Assembly (NCBI RefSeq): GCF_017115165.1
Contig: NZ_JABXKF010000050.1
Coordinates: forward strand, 1 to 56,453
From: Nostoc sp. LPT
GTDB lineage: Bacteria > Cyanobacteriota > Cyanobacteriia > Cyanobacteriales > Nostocaceae
Direction: 5' to 3'
DNA: 56,453 nt
Shown here: positions 1-8,203 of the stretch, one piece after another
Layout of the letters: every line of letters begins with the position of its first letter
How positions within the stretch are numbered: position 1 is the first letter of the stretch
Translations under genes and position numbers: made by a program
The notes under the pieces: model-generated
Database searches by the model: none
What the model was told of the DNA's origin: nothing
The model's input: the letters and a program-made list of their open reading frames with translations, nothing else

Positions 1-55
1 GTCATTGGTCATTGGTCATTGGTCATTGGTCATTGGTCATTGGTCATTGGTCATT
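1..55. repeat. Heptanucleotide tandem repeat (STRR), unit GTCATTG
   Basis: Seven perfect head-to-tail copies of GTCATTG run from the window edge, followed by a partial eighth. Related degenerate 7-mers (AAAGGAC, AAATGAC, AATTGAC, TAATGAC) continue at about 115-165, up to the stop codon of the cyAbrB gene. Short tandemly repeated heptamers of this kind are typical of Nostoc and Anabaena spacers. The array may extend beyond the window. Confidence 0.9.
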
Positions 56-170
56 ATTTTTCACAAAGGACAAATGACAATTGACTAATGACTGTTTATA
101 GTCATTGTTTTTCACAAAGGACAAAGGACAAAGGACAAATGACAACGGACAATTGACTAATGACCATTTA

Positions 171-584
171 TTAAGCCGTGGCTTCTATGGCTTCATCATC
201 TTCGCGATCTTCTGGATCTACCTGTCTCAGACGAATGTGCTTTTTGCCTAAAGTAATCACAAACTCATCTCCTGGTTTAAGATTCATCTGTTTTGTATAA
301 GCTGAACCTATAAGTAAGTTACCATTCGATTGCACGCTAATTCTATAGCTAGCACTGCGTCCACCACGCCCATTAGCACTGGGTGTACTGTCTAACTGAA
401 TGCCTTCAGCATCAATTAGGGCATTTAAGAACTTCATCATATTGACGCGCTCTATACCATTTTTGGTAACGGTATAGTAGCCGCACTTCTTGGCTTTGTC
501 TTCTTTGCTCTCGTTCTCTAGCTCTTTGACTTTTTTGAGCAGTTCTTCACCGAGTAGGGGTTCAATTTTTTTCTGTTTAGGCAT
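171..584 (-). CDS. cyAbrB-family transcriptional regulator
   Basis: A 137-residue protein of the cyanobacterial AbrB-like family, DNA-binding regulators of carbon/nitrogen balance, hydrogenase and stress genes. The first half holds the family-specific region (GEELLKKVKEL, then KKCGYYTVTKNG and the FLNALIDAEGI segment). The second half is the AbrB-like swapped-hairpin domain (YRISVQSNGNLLIG, then MNLKPGDEFVITLGKKHIRL), with an acidic tail. In this family the AbrB domain is C-terminal, unlike Bacillus AbrB. An in-frame TTG lies one codon upstream, but ATG at 584 is the natural start. It is transcribed divergently from the Rrf2 gene across about 445 bp. I did not assign the cyAbrB1 or cyAbrB2 subclass. 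Confidence 0.9.
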   Translation of the reverse strand: MPKQKKIEPLLGEELLKKVKELENESKEDKAKKCGYYTVTKNGIERVNMMKFLNALIDAEGIQLDSTPSANGRGGRSASYRISVQSNGNLLIGSAYTKQMNLKPGDEFVITLGKKHIRLRQVDPEDREDDEAIEATA

Positions 585-1030
585 CAACTTAGGTCGAAAA
601 TGAATGTTTGAAGTGTTTGAATCGATTTTATTTTAGCTGAGGTTGAGCTAACAGGAACATAATCCTTTAGTTTTTATCTCAACCTAGCCAAGTATATTAC
701 ACTCAGCTGCACAATTGTTATGCCATTACCAATATTGCCAAGACAATTTATTTTAGAGAATGCTGGCAATGCTGATAACTATATATATAGTTTGTGAATT
801 ACTGCTAGACTATATAAGTTTTAAGTTTTCTAAACTAACGCTCTAAAGGTTGTCTATTTCTTAAGGATTCCTATAAGTCACAGAATGATAAGCAAAACTG
901 ATCCTTAGTCATTGGTTATTTACAAATCACAAATTAAAGAAGTCTAAGAGTCAGAAGCCGACATCAGAATTTCTTTTCAGGGAGATGCAGTGCCAACGAA
1001 GATAAAAGACAAACAACAAAACTTGCCAAA
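585..1030. other. Divergent intergenic region with a 16-bp AT palindrome
   Basis: No gene is supported here. The region must carry the promoters of the cyAbrB gene (leftward) and the Rrf2 gene (rightward). The only notable structure is a perfect palindrome, AACTATATATATAGTT, at 777-792. I cannot place -35/-10 boxes with confidence in such AT-rich sequence. Confidence 0.5.
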
Positions 1031-1471
1031 ATGAAATTAACTACTAGAGGACACTATAGTGTAAAGGCGTTGCTAGATTTGAGTTTACAACCAAGATATG
1101 GGCCTGTATCTGTGAGAGCGATCGCTAAACGCCAAGATATTCCAGCTCCTTACCTCGAAAAACTACTAATAGAAATGCGTCGTGCATCTTTAGTGAAATC
1201 AATTCGTGGTAGCATCGGCGGATACCAATTGGCCAGAGAGCCTGCACAAATATCTATAGGACAAATTTTAGAAGCTGTTGGCGAGACTAGCCATTTACCT
1301 CATCAGACCTCATCACCTACACAAGCTGAAGACTGGGTAACATTTAGCCTCTGGCAGAGAGTCAACCAAAAGCTCAAAGAAGCTTTGTACAGTATCACTC
1401 TGGCAGACCTTTATTACGATGCTCGGAGTCGGCAAGCTTCCCTTGGAGAAGAAGCTAGTTTTGTGGTTTAG
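1031..1471 (+). CDS. Rrf2-family transcriptional regulator, cysteine-free
   Basis: A 146-residue winged-helix regulator starting with the canonical Rrf2 N-terminus MKLTTRGHYSVKALLDL. The recognition-helix region follows (VRAIAKRQDIPAPYLEKLL), then the wing RGSIGGYQLARE. IscR, NsrR and RirA bind a Fe-S cluster through three cysteines after the wing. This protein has no cysteine at all, so classical Fe-S sensing is not expected (inference). In its place is a short linker (about 94-106), then a C-terminal helix that may mediate dimerisation. The effector is unknown. A 57-bp spacer of heptamer repeats separates it from cobD, so read-through into cobD is possible. Confidence 0.88.
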   Translation: MKLTTRGHYSVKALLDLSLQPRYGPVSVRAIAKRQDIPAPYLEKLLIEMRRASLVKSIRGSIGGYQLAREPAQISIGQILEAVGETSHLPHQTSSPTQAEDWVTFSLWQRVNQKLKEALYSITLADLYYDARSRQASLGEEASFVV

Positions 1472-1493
1472 TCAAGAGTCAATAGTCGAAATA

Positions 1494-1535
1494 TTGACCC
1501 TTGACTTTTAACCCTTGACTTGTGACTTATGACTA
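1494..1535. repeat. Heptamer repeats overlapping the cobD start codon
   Basis: Six consecutive 7-mers are readable here: TTGACCC, TTGACTT, TTAACCC, TTGACTT, GTGACTT and ATGACTA. The ATG of cobD (1529) is the first three bases of the last unit, so this repeat supplies both the 5' untranslated leader and the initiation codon. No Shine-Dalgarno sequence is visible in it. Confidence 0.75.
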
Positions 1536-2500
1536 ATAATATCTATATCTTAATAATTGCAGCATTTTTAGATTACTTAATTGGCGATCCTTGGGATTGG
1601 CCTCATCCAGTGCAAGTTATGGGGTGGATAATTTCTCGCCTAACCAAATTTTTTCTCCACTTGTGTCAAAATTCTCTAACACAACGCCTAGCTGGAATTG
1701 TACTAGGTATTATCTTAATAATTGGTAGTGGTCTTGTTGGCTTTTTGATTATTCAAATTGCCAGATGGGTTCATCCACTCTTAGGAATTGCAATAGATAG
1801 CATTCTTTTGGCTAGTTGTTTTGCTGGCAGAAGTTTACGAGCAGCAGCGGAGGCTGTTTTACAACCTTTAACAGTCGGGGATTTAAAGAAGGCTCGGAAG
1901 ATTTTAAGTAATTACGTTGGTCGAGATACCCAAAACCTCTCACAAGCAGAAATTTCCCGAGCCGTTTTAGAAACGGTTGCAGAAAATGCCACCGATGGGG
2001 TAATGGCTCCACTTTTTTATGCAATTGTTGGTGTCTTTATCCCAGTTGTGGGGCCAACTCCCTTGGCTTTAGCATATAAAGCCAGCAGTACCCTCGATTC
2101 AATGGTGGGCTATCGGGAAGCACCCTATACTTATTTAGGATGGTTCTGTGCGCGGTTAGAAGATTGTTTGACTTGGCTACCTTGTCGGTTAACAGTCGTG
2201 ACTCTGGCGCTGCTATCGGGTAAACCGACACATATTTGGCAAATTTGTCGTCGGGATGCAATTAACGATCCTAGCCCCAATTCTGGCTGGAGTGAGTGCG
2301 CCTATGCGGCTTTTTTGGGTGTGCAGATGGGAGGTACAAATTGGTATCGGGGGGTAGCTAAATACAAACCACTACTAGGAGATGCTATTTATGCCATTAC
2401 TGCAACTTCTATTCAGAATGCTTTACAGCTGACTCGATATTGTTTTTTGCTATGGTTAGGGGTAGCGATCGCTATATTCTTAATGCTCGCAAATAAGTAA
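1529..2500 (+). CDS. cobD: Adenosylcobinamide-phosphate synthase CobD/CbiB
   Basis: A 323-residue integral membrane enzyme of the aminopropanol arm of cobalamin synthesis, joining adenosylcobyric acid with (R)-1-amino-2-propanol or its phosphate. The N-terminus has the hydrophobic segment followed by the family signature DYLIGDPWDWPHPVQVMGW. Further conserved blocks are ISRAVLETVAENATDGVMAPLFY (about 142-164), then YKASSTLDSMVGYREAPY (about 183-200), and the late Y.GVAKYKPLLGDA block. Several membrane segments are evident, including 1-20, 55-80, 155-180 and the C-terminus. The length is normal for the family. No cobalamin riboswitch is recognisable in the 57 bp upstream. Confidence 0.95.
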   Translation: MTNNIYILIIAAFLDYLIGDPWDWPHPVQVMGWIISRLTKFFLHLCQNSLTQRLAGIVLGIILIIGSGLVGFLIIQIARWVHPLLGIAIDSILLASCFAGRSLRAAAEAVLQPLTVGDLKKARKILSNYVGRDTQNLSQAEISRAVLETVAENATDGVMAPLFYAIVGVFIPVVGPTPLALAYKASSTLDSMVGYREAPYTYLGWFCARLEDCLTWLPCRLTVVTLALLSGKPTHIWQICRRDAINDPSPNSGWSECAYAAFLGVQMGGTNWYRGVAKYKPLLGDAIYAITATSIQNALQLTRYCFLLWLGVAIAIFLMLANK

Positions 2501-2519
2501 TTGTAAATATAAAGTTAGG

Positions 2520-2557
2520 AGTTAAGAGTTAAGAATAAAAACTCCTAACTCTTAACT
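2520..2557 (+). terminator. Hairpin downstream of cobD
   Basis: AGTTAAGAGTTA (2520-2531) pairs perfectly with TAACTCTTAACT (2546-2557) across a 14-base loop, 20 bp after the cobD stop. It is built from 7-mer repeat units and has no clear T-tract. It could be a weak terminator or just a folded repeat. Confidence 0.4.
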
Positions 2558-2722
2558 TATCACTCCTAACTTATGACTCGCTAGGGACATCCAAGAATTA
2601 AATTACTCAATTCCTGCATCCAACACCAGTATCCAATTTCTTCTCCCCCTGCCTCCCCTGCTCCCCCTGCTCAAGAACAGCTTACCTAAACGATTGATTA
2701 TTTTTTTATTTGGAAGTCCCTT

Positions 2723-3259
2723 ATGTCTGCCAAAGTAGTTGAAATTCTCTCATCTGAAGAAATCCGTCGTACCTTGACTCGCCTTGCCTCTCAAATTGTC
2801 GAAAGGACGCGTGATTTGTCTCAACTGGTGCTTCTTGGTATCTATACCAGAGGTGCGTTATTAGCCGAATTATTGGCGCGTCAGATTGAGACGCTCGAAG
2901 GTGTAGCAGTCTCAGTCGGCGCTTTGGACATTACATTTTATCGAGATGACCTTGACAAAATTGGATTGCGGACTCCAACGAAAAGCGAAATTCCTTTTGA
3001 CCTTACCGGGAAAACGGTTGTACTCGTGGATGATGTGATTTTCAAAGGACGGACGATTCGCGCTGCTTTGAACGCAATCAACGATTACGGTAGACCAGAG
3101 GTGATTCGTTTAGCTGTGTTAGTAGACAGAGGCCATCGAGAATTACCAATTCACCCAGATTTTATTGGCAAGAAGTTGCCTACAGCTAAAGAAGAAATTG
3201 TCAAAGTTTACTTACAAAATTCTGATGGACGAGATGCAGTAGAGTTGATTGCAGATTAG
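2723..3259 (+). CDS. pyrR: PyrR: pyrimidine regulator / uracil phosphoribosyltransferase homologue
   Basis: A 178-residue member of the type I phosphoribosyltransferase fold. The PRPP-binding loop is [18 protein letters not shown] (about 99-116), and the N-terminal block [17 protein letters not shown] matches PyrR. The segment [15 protein letters not shown] supplies the phosphate-binding region, and the C-terminal [17 protein letters not shown] is diagnostic. In Bacillus PyrR binds pyr leader RNA and has weak UPRTase activity. In cyanobacteria the RNA role is uncertain, and no pyr gene adjoins it here. The upstream spacer is rich in CCCCTGC-type repeats. Confidence 0.93.
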   Translation: MSAKVVEILSSEEIRRTLTRLASQIVERTRDLSQLVLLGIYTRGALLAELLARQIETLEGVAVSVGALDITFYRDDLDKIGLRTPTKSEIPFDLTGKTVVLVDDVIFKGRTIRAALNAINDYGRPEVIRLAVLVDRGHRELPIHPDFIGKKLPTAKEEIVKVYLQNSDGRDAVELIAD

Positions 3260-3864
3260 GCTATCGAGGCAGGAGGCAGGAGGCAGAAGGTAGGAAGTAG
3301 AAACTCTTTGTATCTGATTTTAAATCCTGCATTTTTTGCCCTACTTAGTGCTGAATAGTGAGTGTTTCGGCAAGTGAGTGAATTAAGAATTACTCAGTAC
3401 TTATGTACTTGGGTTTGAGCAAGGCCCCTTGTGGGCGGTCTTTCTTCAACTCAGCACGGGCTAAACGTCCCGCTATCGATGTACAGCACTCTTCATCTCA
3501 TCTAATTGAAAACTGCTGTAAGTAATCAAGCAGACATGACATTCCGGGTAAGGGTAACTGTGAAAAGAAGTTTGCAGAACCTCGTAAAAAATAAAGATTG
3601 TTTGGCTGTATTGTCATAAAACCACAACTCTTAATGAGAAAATAAGACATCTAACCAAGCGATCGCCATTTAATTGTTAACAAACCTGTTAATTAGACCG
3701 AATTTTTTTGAATTTAAAGGAAACAAAAGGATTATCGGACATGACTTAAAATATAGTGCCTCAAAATACTCCTGAAAGCTAGTTCTTGTTTAATAAAGTT
3801 TGTATAGAATTTGGTGGTGAAGTTATTTACTTGATTCTCAATTGCAACAATCCAGGTTTCATTT
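3260..3864. other. 605-bp spacer upstream of the GAF protein
   Basis: No coding sequence is supported. It holds G/A-rich repeats just after pyrR (GGAGGCAGGAGGCAG, about 3270-3290), one copy of a dispersed 27-bp repeat at 3448-3474, and AT-rich sequence towards the GAF gene. Start codon 3865 has only a weak Shine-Dalgarno-like CCAGG upstream. Confidence 0.5.
3448..3474 (+). repeat. Dispersed 27-bp repeat, copy 1
   Basis: The core ACTCAGCACGGGCTAAACG recurs in inverted orientation at 46477-46503, with a single mismatch over 27 bp. Both copies are in spacers. Confidence 0.7.
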
Positions 3865-6447
3865 ATGAGTCAGTCTTTTTCTCAAAACCAAGCAAGACAA
3901 AATCGTCAACAGAGACTCTGGCAACAAAAATGGAGTTTAAAGACTAAAGCAATAGTTTGGGCACTAAGTATCAGTGTGCTTCCTGTAGTTGCAATTGGAA
4001 CAGCTACTTACAACTATGGCACTAATTTAATTAATACACAAATTCCGCAAGTCAGACAAAAGAGTGCAAAAAGTTTAACAGAAAGTGAACTTGCTCTACA
4101 AAGACAATTGTCACTCTTGTTAACTGGTATGGGAGTGACAGCAATTTTAGCAGGTGTGATCGCTGTTTTTGTCGCAAATCGAGTTATTAGTCGAGTTCGC
4201 AAGGCTGCTGCAACTTCTAATATTATCAAAAATAAGCTACGTCCAGACAGTGAGTTTACTCAATCTTTGATCGCTAGCCAAGATGAATTAGTGATGTTAG
4301 AGAGCAACATAAACTTATTCACAGAGATGCTTTCGGGTTTGCTACAACAAAAAGAAGCTGAAGCTGATTACTCCCAGCTATCGAGAAAAATTACCCGCTG
4401 GGTTCGAGAATCATTCAATGAAGAAGATGTTTTCAAAACTACCTCAGAAGAAATTCGTAAAGCTTTAAGCATCGATCGCGTAACCATCTTTTGTTTCAAC
4501 TCCAACTGTAATGGAACCTTTATCGCCGAATCAGTAGCACCTGGTTTACCGAAAATGTTAGGGGTTATAGTCTCTAATACTGGGTTTGAGGCAGGATATA
4601 TAGAAAAATATCAGAATGGTTGCATCCGTGCTATTGATGATATCTATCAAGCCAATCTCAGTGATGGTGATATTGAGCTGCTAGAGCAATTTGCTGTCAA
4701 ATCTAATTTAGTAGCACCGATTATTAAAGGCAAGCAGCTATTCGGTTTATTGATTGCACATCAGTGTTCTAGACTTCGCTTTTGGCAGCAGTCTGAAATT
4801 AATTTGTTCGCTCACATAGCCATGCAAGTAGGATTTGCTCTTGACTACGCTAGGCTTTTCAAACAGGTAGATTCAAAGGCAGATCGAGCTCAGGTATTTA
4901 TAGAAACTACCCGTAGCATTCGCCAATCACTCAACGAAGAGGATGTCCTGAAAACGACTGTAGAAAAGGTTCGCAAAGTACTGAGTACTGACCGAGTGCT
5001 GGTTTATAGCTTTAACGCTAATTGGGTTGGAACTGTGATTGCCGAATCAGTGGTTCCAGGTTATCCAAAAGTTTTGCGAGCTGAAATTCAAGACATTTGT
5101 TTTGCTCAGGGTTATGTAGAAAAGTATCAGTCTGGTCGCGTTCAAGCCACAAACAACGTTTATGAAGCCGGTTTGACTGATTGTCACATTAACCTGCTCG
5201 AATCTTTTGCTGTGAAAGCAAATTTGGTCGCCCCCATTCTCAAAGATGAACATCTATTTGGCTTGTTAATTGCACATCAATGCTCCAGACCTCGTGATTG
5301 GCAACAATCTGAGATTGATTTATTTGCCCAGATAGCGATGCAAGTGGGATTTGCTCTCGACCATGCTAGGGTGCTGCAACGAATCGATGCTGAAGGTGTG
5401 CAAAGTCGGTTGCTGGCGGATACTATCGGTAGCATTCGCGAATCGCTCAACGAAGAGGATGTCCTGAAAACCACTGTAGAAGAGGTTCGTAAAGTACTGA
5501 GTACTGACCGAGTACTGGTTTATAGTTTTAACACTGATTGGTCTGGAATTATAATTGCAGAATCAGTTGTTCTCACCTACCCAAAAGTTTTGCAAGCTGA
5601 AATCCGAGACCCATGTTTTGGTCAAGGCTATGTAGAACAGTATCAGTCTGGTCGCGTTCTCGCCATAAACAACATTTATGAAGTCGGTTTAGCTGATTGT
5701 CACATTAAACTGCTCGAATCCTTTGCTGTGAAAGCAAATTTAGTAGCCCCCATTCTTAAAGATAAGCAGCTATTTGGCTTGTTAATTGCACATCAGTGCT
5801 CCAAGCCCCGTGATTGGCAACAATCTGAGATTGATTTATTTGCCCAGATAGCGATGCAAGTGGGATTTGCTCTCGACCATGCTAGGCTGCTGCAACGAAT
5901 CGAAGCTGAAAGTATGCGAAGTCAGTTATTGGTGGATATTATCCGCAAAATTCGCCAATCACTTAACGAAGAGGATGTCATCAAAACCACAGTGGAAGAG
6001 GTTCGCAAAGCACTAAGTACTGACCGAGTGTTGGTTTATAGCTTTTACGCTAATTGGTTCGGAATTATCATTGCTGAATCAGTGGTTCCAGGTTATCCCA
6101 AAGTTTTGCGGTCTAAAATCCATGACCCCTGTTTCACTCAAAGCTATGTAGAAAAGTACCAGTCTGGTCGTGTTGTTGCAATCAACAACATTTATGAGTC
6201 TAATTTGGCTGATTGTCACATTAAACTGCTCGAATCTTTTGGTGTGAAAGCAAATTTAGTAGCACCAATTATCAAAGATGAGCAGCTATTTGGCTTGTTA
6301 ATTGCACACCAGTGTTCTGAACCCCGTGATTGGCAACAATCTGAGATTGATTTATTTGCCCAGATAGCGATGCAAGTAGGATTTACTCTCGATCATGCTA
6401 GGCTCCTACAAGCGTATCAAACTGCTGAAGCTAACTCTGATGAATAG
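3865..6447 (+). CDS. Membrane-anchored tandem four-GAF protein, candidate DXCF cyanobacteriochrome, no output domain
   Basis: An 860-residue protein. Residues 28-48 and 82-105 are membrane segments separated by only about 33 residues. A short HAMP-like stretch follows, then four GAF domains with an exact 172-residue (516-nt) period; the NEEDV motif falls at 185, 357, 529 and 701. GAF2-4 each have a D-x-C-F motif (Cys412, 584, 756) and a Cys-His motif (Cys440, 612, 784), 28 residues apart. Each also ends with the phytochrome/CBCR-like stretch FGLLIAHQCS.PRDWQ. In known DXCF cyanobacteriochromes such as TePixJ and Tlr0924, these two cysteines bind the bilin with the same spacing. GAF1 lacks both cysteines. 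The N-terminus resembles cyanobacterial PilJ/PixJ chemoreceptors. However, there is no MCP signalling domain, kinase or GGDEF: the protein stops about 12 residues after GAF4. Signal output is unknown. Bilin binding is inferred. Confidence 0.85.
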   Translation: MSQSFSQNQARQNRQQRLWQQKWSLKTKAIVWALSISVLPVVAIGTATYNYGTNLINTQIPQVRQKSAKSLTESELALQRQLSLLLTGMGVTAILAGVIAVFVANRVISRVRKAAATSNIIKNKLRPDSEFTQSLIASQDELVMLESNINLFTEMLSGLLQQKEAEADYSQLSRKITRWVRESFNEEDVFKTTSEEIRKALSIDRVTIFCFNSNCNGTFIAESVAPGLPKMLGVIVSNTGFEAGYIEKYQNGCIRAIDDIYQANLSDGDIELLEQFAVKSNLVAPIIKGKQLFGLLIAHQCSRLRFWQQSEINLFAHIAMQVGFALDYARLFKQVDSKADRAQVFIETTRSIRQSLNEEDVLKTTVEKVRKVLSTDRVLVYSFNANWVGTVIAESVVPGYPKVLRAEIQDICFAQGYVEKYQSGRVQATNNVYEAGLTDCHINLLESFAVKANLVAPILKDEHLFGLLIAHQCSRPRDWQQSEIDLFAQIAMQVGFALDHARVLQRIDAEGVQSRLLADTIGSIRESLNEEDVLKTTVEEVRKVLSTDRVLVYSFNTDWSGIIIAESVVLTYPKVLQAEIRDPCFGQGYVEQYQSGRVLAINNIYEVGLADCHIKLLESFAVKANLVAPILKDKQLFGLLIAHQCSKPRDWQQSEIDLFAQIAMQVGFALDHARLLQRIEAESMRSQLLVDIIRKIRQSLNEEDVIKTTVEEVRKALSTDRVLVYSFYANWFGIIIAESVVPGYPKVLRSKIHDPCFTQSYVEKYQSGRVVAINNIYESNLADCHIKLLESFGVKANLVAPIIKDEQLFGLLIAHQCSEPRDWQQSEIDLFAQIAMQVGFTLDHARLLQAYQTAEANSDE

Positions 6448-6473
6448 TAGGGGCGCGCAGCTGTGCGCCCCTA
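6448..6473. terminator. Bidirectional terminator-like palindrome between convergent genes
   Basis: TAGGGGCGCGCAG and CTGTGCGCCCCTA form a 26-base near-perfect palindrome with one mismatch. It starts directly after the stop codon of the GAF protein and lies 16 bp from the purN stop, so it could end transcripts from both sides. Confidence 0.6.
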
Positions 6474-6489
6474 ATTGATATATGTATTT

Positions 6490-7152
6490 TTACGTTACGC
6501 TTAGTGTAACTTTTGACGAAGAAGCTGCTAGAGCGATCGCTAATGGTAAAATTCGATGTTCCTGAATCTGAATTCTGGCGTGGAGTGTTTCTGCTGTATC
6601 ATCCGGTAGTACTGGTACTGCGGCTTGCATTAATATTGGGCCGCTATCCATTTCTAAACAAGCTAGATGCACTGTACAACCAGTAATTTTTACCCCAGAT
6701 GCCAAGGCTTGTTCTACAGCATGGATTCCCTTGAAACTAGGTAACAAACTAGGATGGATATTAATAATCCTCTCAGGAAAGGCATCAATGAAAACTGACG
6801 TTAATAGTCGCATCCACCCTGCCAAAATCACCCATTCTACATCGTAGTGCCGCAATGTCTGCACAATTTTTTCATCAAACTCTTCTCGGTTTTGATAGTT
6901 GCGGTGATTTAATAAGACAGTTTCTACACCTCTATTAGCTGCTCTGACGGCTGCTTTCGCCGAGGGGTTATTGTAAATTAAAACTTGAATTTGGGCATTT
7001 AGCCGCTCATCTTGGATAGCTTGGGCAACTACATCAAAATTGCTGCCATTCCCAGAAGCCATAATTCCCAGTTTTAAAGGAGCAAATTGTTGGCAATCAT
7101 CGCTAATGCTAGGAGAAACCAAGCTCAGGGTAGAATCAGGGCAAAGGGTCAT
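6490..7152 (-). CDS. purN: Phosphoribosylglycinamide formyltransferase PurN
   Basis: A 220-residue GAR transformylase using 10-formyl-tetrahydrofolate, the third step of de novo purine synthesis. The phosphate-binding start of the fold is LGIMASGNGSNFDVV (about 28-42). The catalytic region has the Asn-His pair in IINIHPSLLPSFKG, and the essential Asp lies in the motif EMDSGPIL. About 25 residues precede the fold compared with E. coli PurN, as is common in cyanobacteria. Start ATG at 7152 is only 24 bp from the divergent permease start, so the two promoters must overlap or lie inside the coding regions. Confidence 0.95.
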   Translation of the reverse strand: MTLCPDSTLSLVSPSISDDCQQFAPLKLGIMASGNGSNFDVVAQAIQDERLNAQIQVLIYNNPSAKAAVRAANRGVETVLLNHRNYQNREEFDEKIVQTLRHYDVEWVILAGWMRLLTSVFIDAFPERIINIHPSLLPSFKGIHAVEQALASGVKITGCTVHLACLEMDSGPILMQAAVPVLPDDTAETLHARIQIQEHRILPLAIALAASSSKVTLSVT

Positions 7153-7176
7153 AACAGCTAAGAGGGTTAATTATAG

Positions 7177-8058
7177 ATGCCAAAAATATGTACTAAGTCG
7201 TGGTTGGATAATGATACAGTAGCCGCGTGGATTTTTCTCGCACCAGCATTAATTTTGCTAGGTGTTTTTATCATTTGGCCGATTGCCTATTTGTTCTACC
7301 TCAGTTTCACTGCTGGTAGTTTCACCTTAAAAGGTATTTATTGGATAGGCTTAAAAAACTATTGGCGCTTACTACTCAACCCCGACTTCTGGCAAGTTCT
7401 GGGTAACACCTTTTATTTTACGATCGCCACCATCATTCCCAGTTTAGTTATTTCCTTGGGATTGGCAGTACTGTTAAACCGCTCCATTCCCTTGCGGGGC
7501 ATCCTGCGGAGTGCCTATTTTTTACCCTCAATTATTTCAATTGTGGCAGCGGGTTTGGGATTTCGCTGGCTGTTTCAGACATCAGGGCCAGTTAACGGAC
7601 TTTTAGTTTTTTTTGGCATTTCAGACATACCCTGGTTAGGAGACACATTTTGGGCAATGCCAGTAATTATTTTAATGAGTATTTGGAAACAACTGGGTTT
7701 CAATATGGTGGTTTTTTTAGCAGGGTTGCAAGCAATTCCTCCTAGTCGTTATGAAGCAGCAGATTTGGATGGAGCAAATGCTTGGCAACAATTTTGGTAT
7801 ATTACTTTGCCCGGATTGCGCCCGACTGTGATATTTGCAATCATTACTACCGCAATTTTTACATTGCGGAGTTTTGAGCAAGTTTTTGTGATGACTGGCG
7901 GTGGGCCACTGAATTCGACTAATTTGCTAGTTTACTACATTTATCAAGAGGCTTTTGGTCAATTTGATTTTGGTTATGCAGCAGCAGGAGCAACTGTGTT
8001 ATTAGCAGCAACATTGGTACTAGTTTATTTGCAACTACAAACTTGGGGAGAGGAGTAG
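7177..8058 (+). CDS. Carbohydrate ABC transporter permease (MalF/UgpA type)
   Basis: A 293-residue inner-membrane permease with about six transmembrane helices. The cytoplasmic EAA loop that docks the ATPase is clear: EAADLDGANAWQQFWYITLPGLRP (about 200-223). It resembles sugar-importer subunits such as MalF, UgpA and GgtC. No second permease, binding protein or ATPase lies nearby, so it must pair with products encoded elsewhere or be an orphan. A ribosome binding site AGAGG lies at 7161-7165. The 3' flank is a G-rich repeat spacer (8059-8120). The substrate cannot be told from sequence. Confidence 0.85.
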   Translation: MPKICTKSWLDNDTVAAWIFLAPALILLGVFIIWPIAYLFYLSFTAGSFTLKGIYWIGLKNYWRLLLNPDFWQVLGNTFYFTIATIIPSLVISLGLAVLLNRSIPLRGILRSAYFLPSIISIVAAGLGFRWLFQTSGPVNGLLVFFGISDIPWLGDTFWAMPVIILMSIWKQLGFNMVVFLAGLQAIPPSRYEAADLDGANAWQQFWYITLPGLRPTVIFAIITTAIFTLRSFEQVFVMTGGGPLNSTNLLVYYIYQEAFGQFDFGYAAAGATVLLAATLVLVYLQLQTWGEE

Positions 8059-8120
8059 GGGGCAGGGGGCAGGGGACAGGGGGAGCAGGGGACGATGAAG
8101 GAGCAGGGGGGCAGGAGGGA
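8059..8120. repeat. G-rich short tandem repeats
   Basis: Imperfect GGGGGCA / GGGGACA / GGGGAGCA heptamers and octamers follow the permease stop. The same kind of repeat recurs after several genes here (about 2640-2675, 46370-46395, 52385-52425) and inside the GH65-betaPGM coding region. Confidence 0.7.
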
Positions 8121-8203
8121 ATTTTGGAAGTTGCTAAATCATACCGCAAGTATGCAATGCCAAAAAATGTAGTAGTGCATTAAATTAGAAACAGCTAGAG
8201 TTT

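Noticed and set aside
1472..1528. Cobalamin riboswitch upstream of cobD
   Set aside because: The 57-bp gap is too short and made of heptamer repeats; no B12-box was seen.
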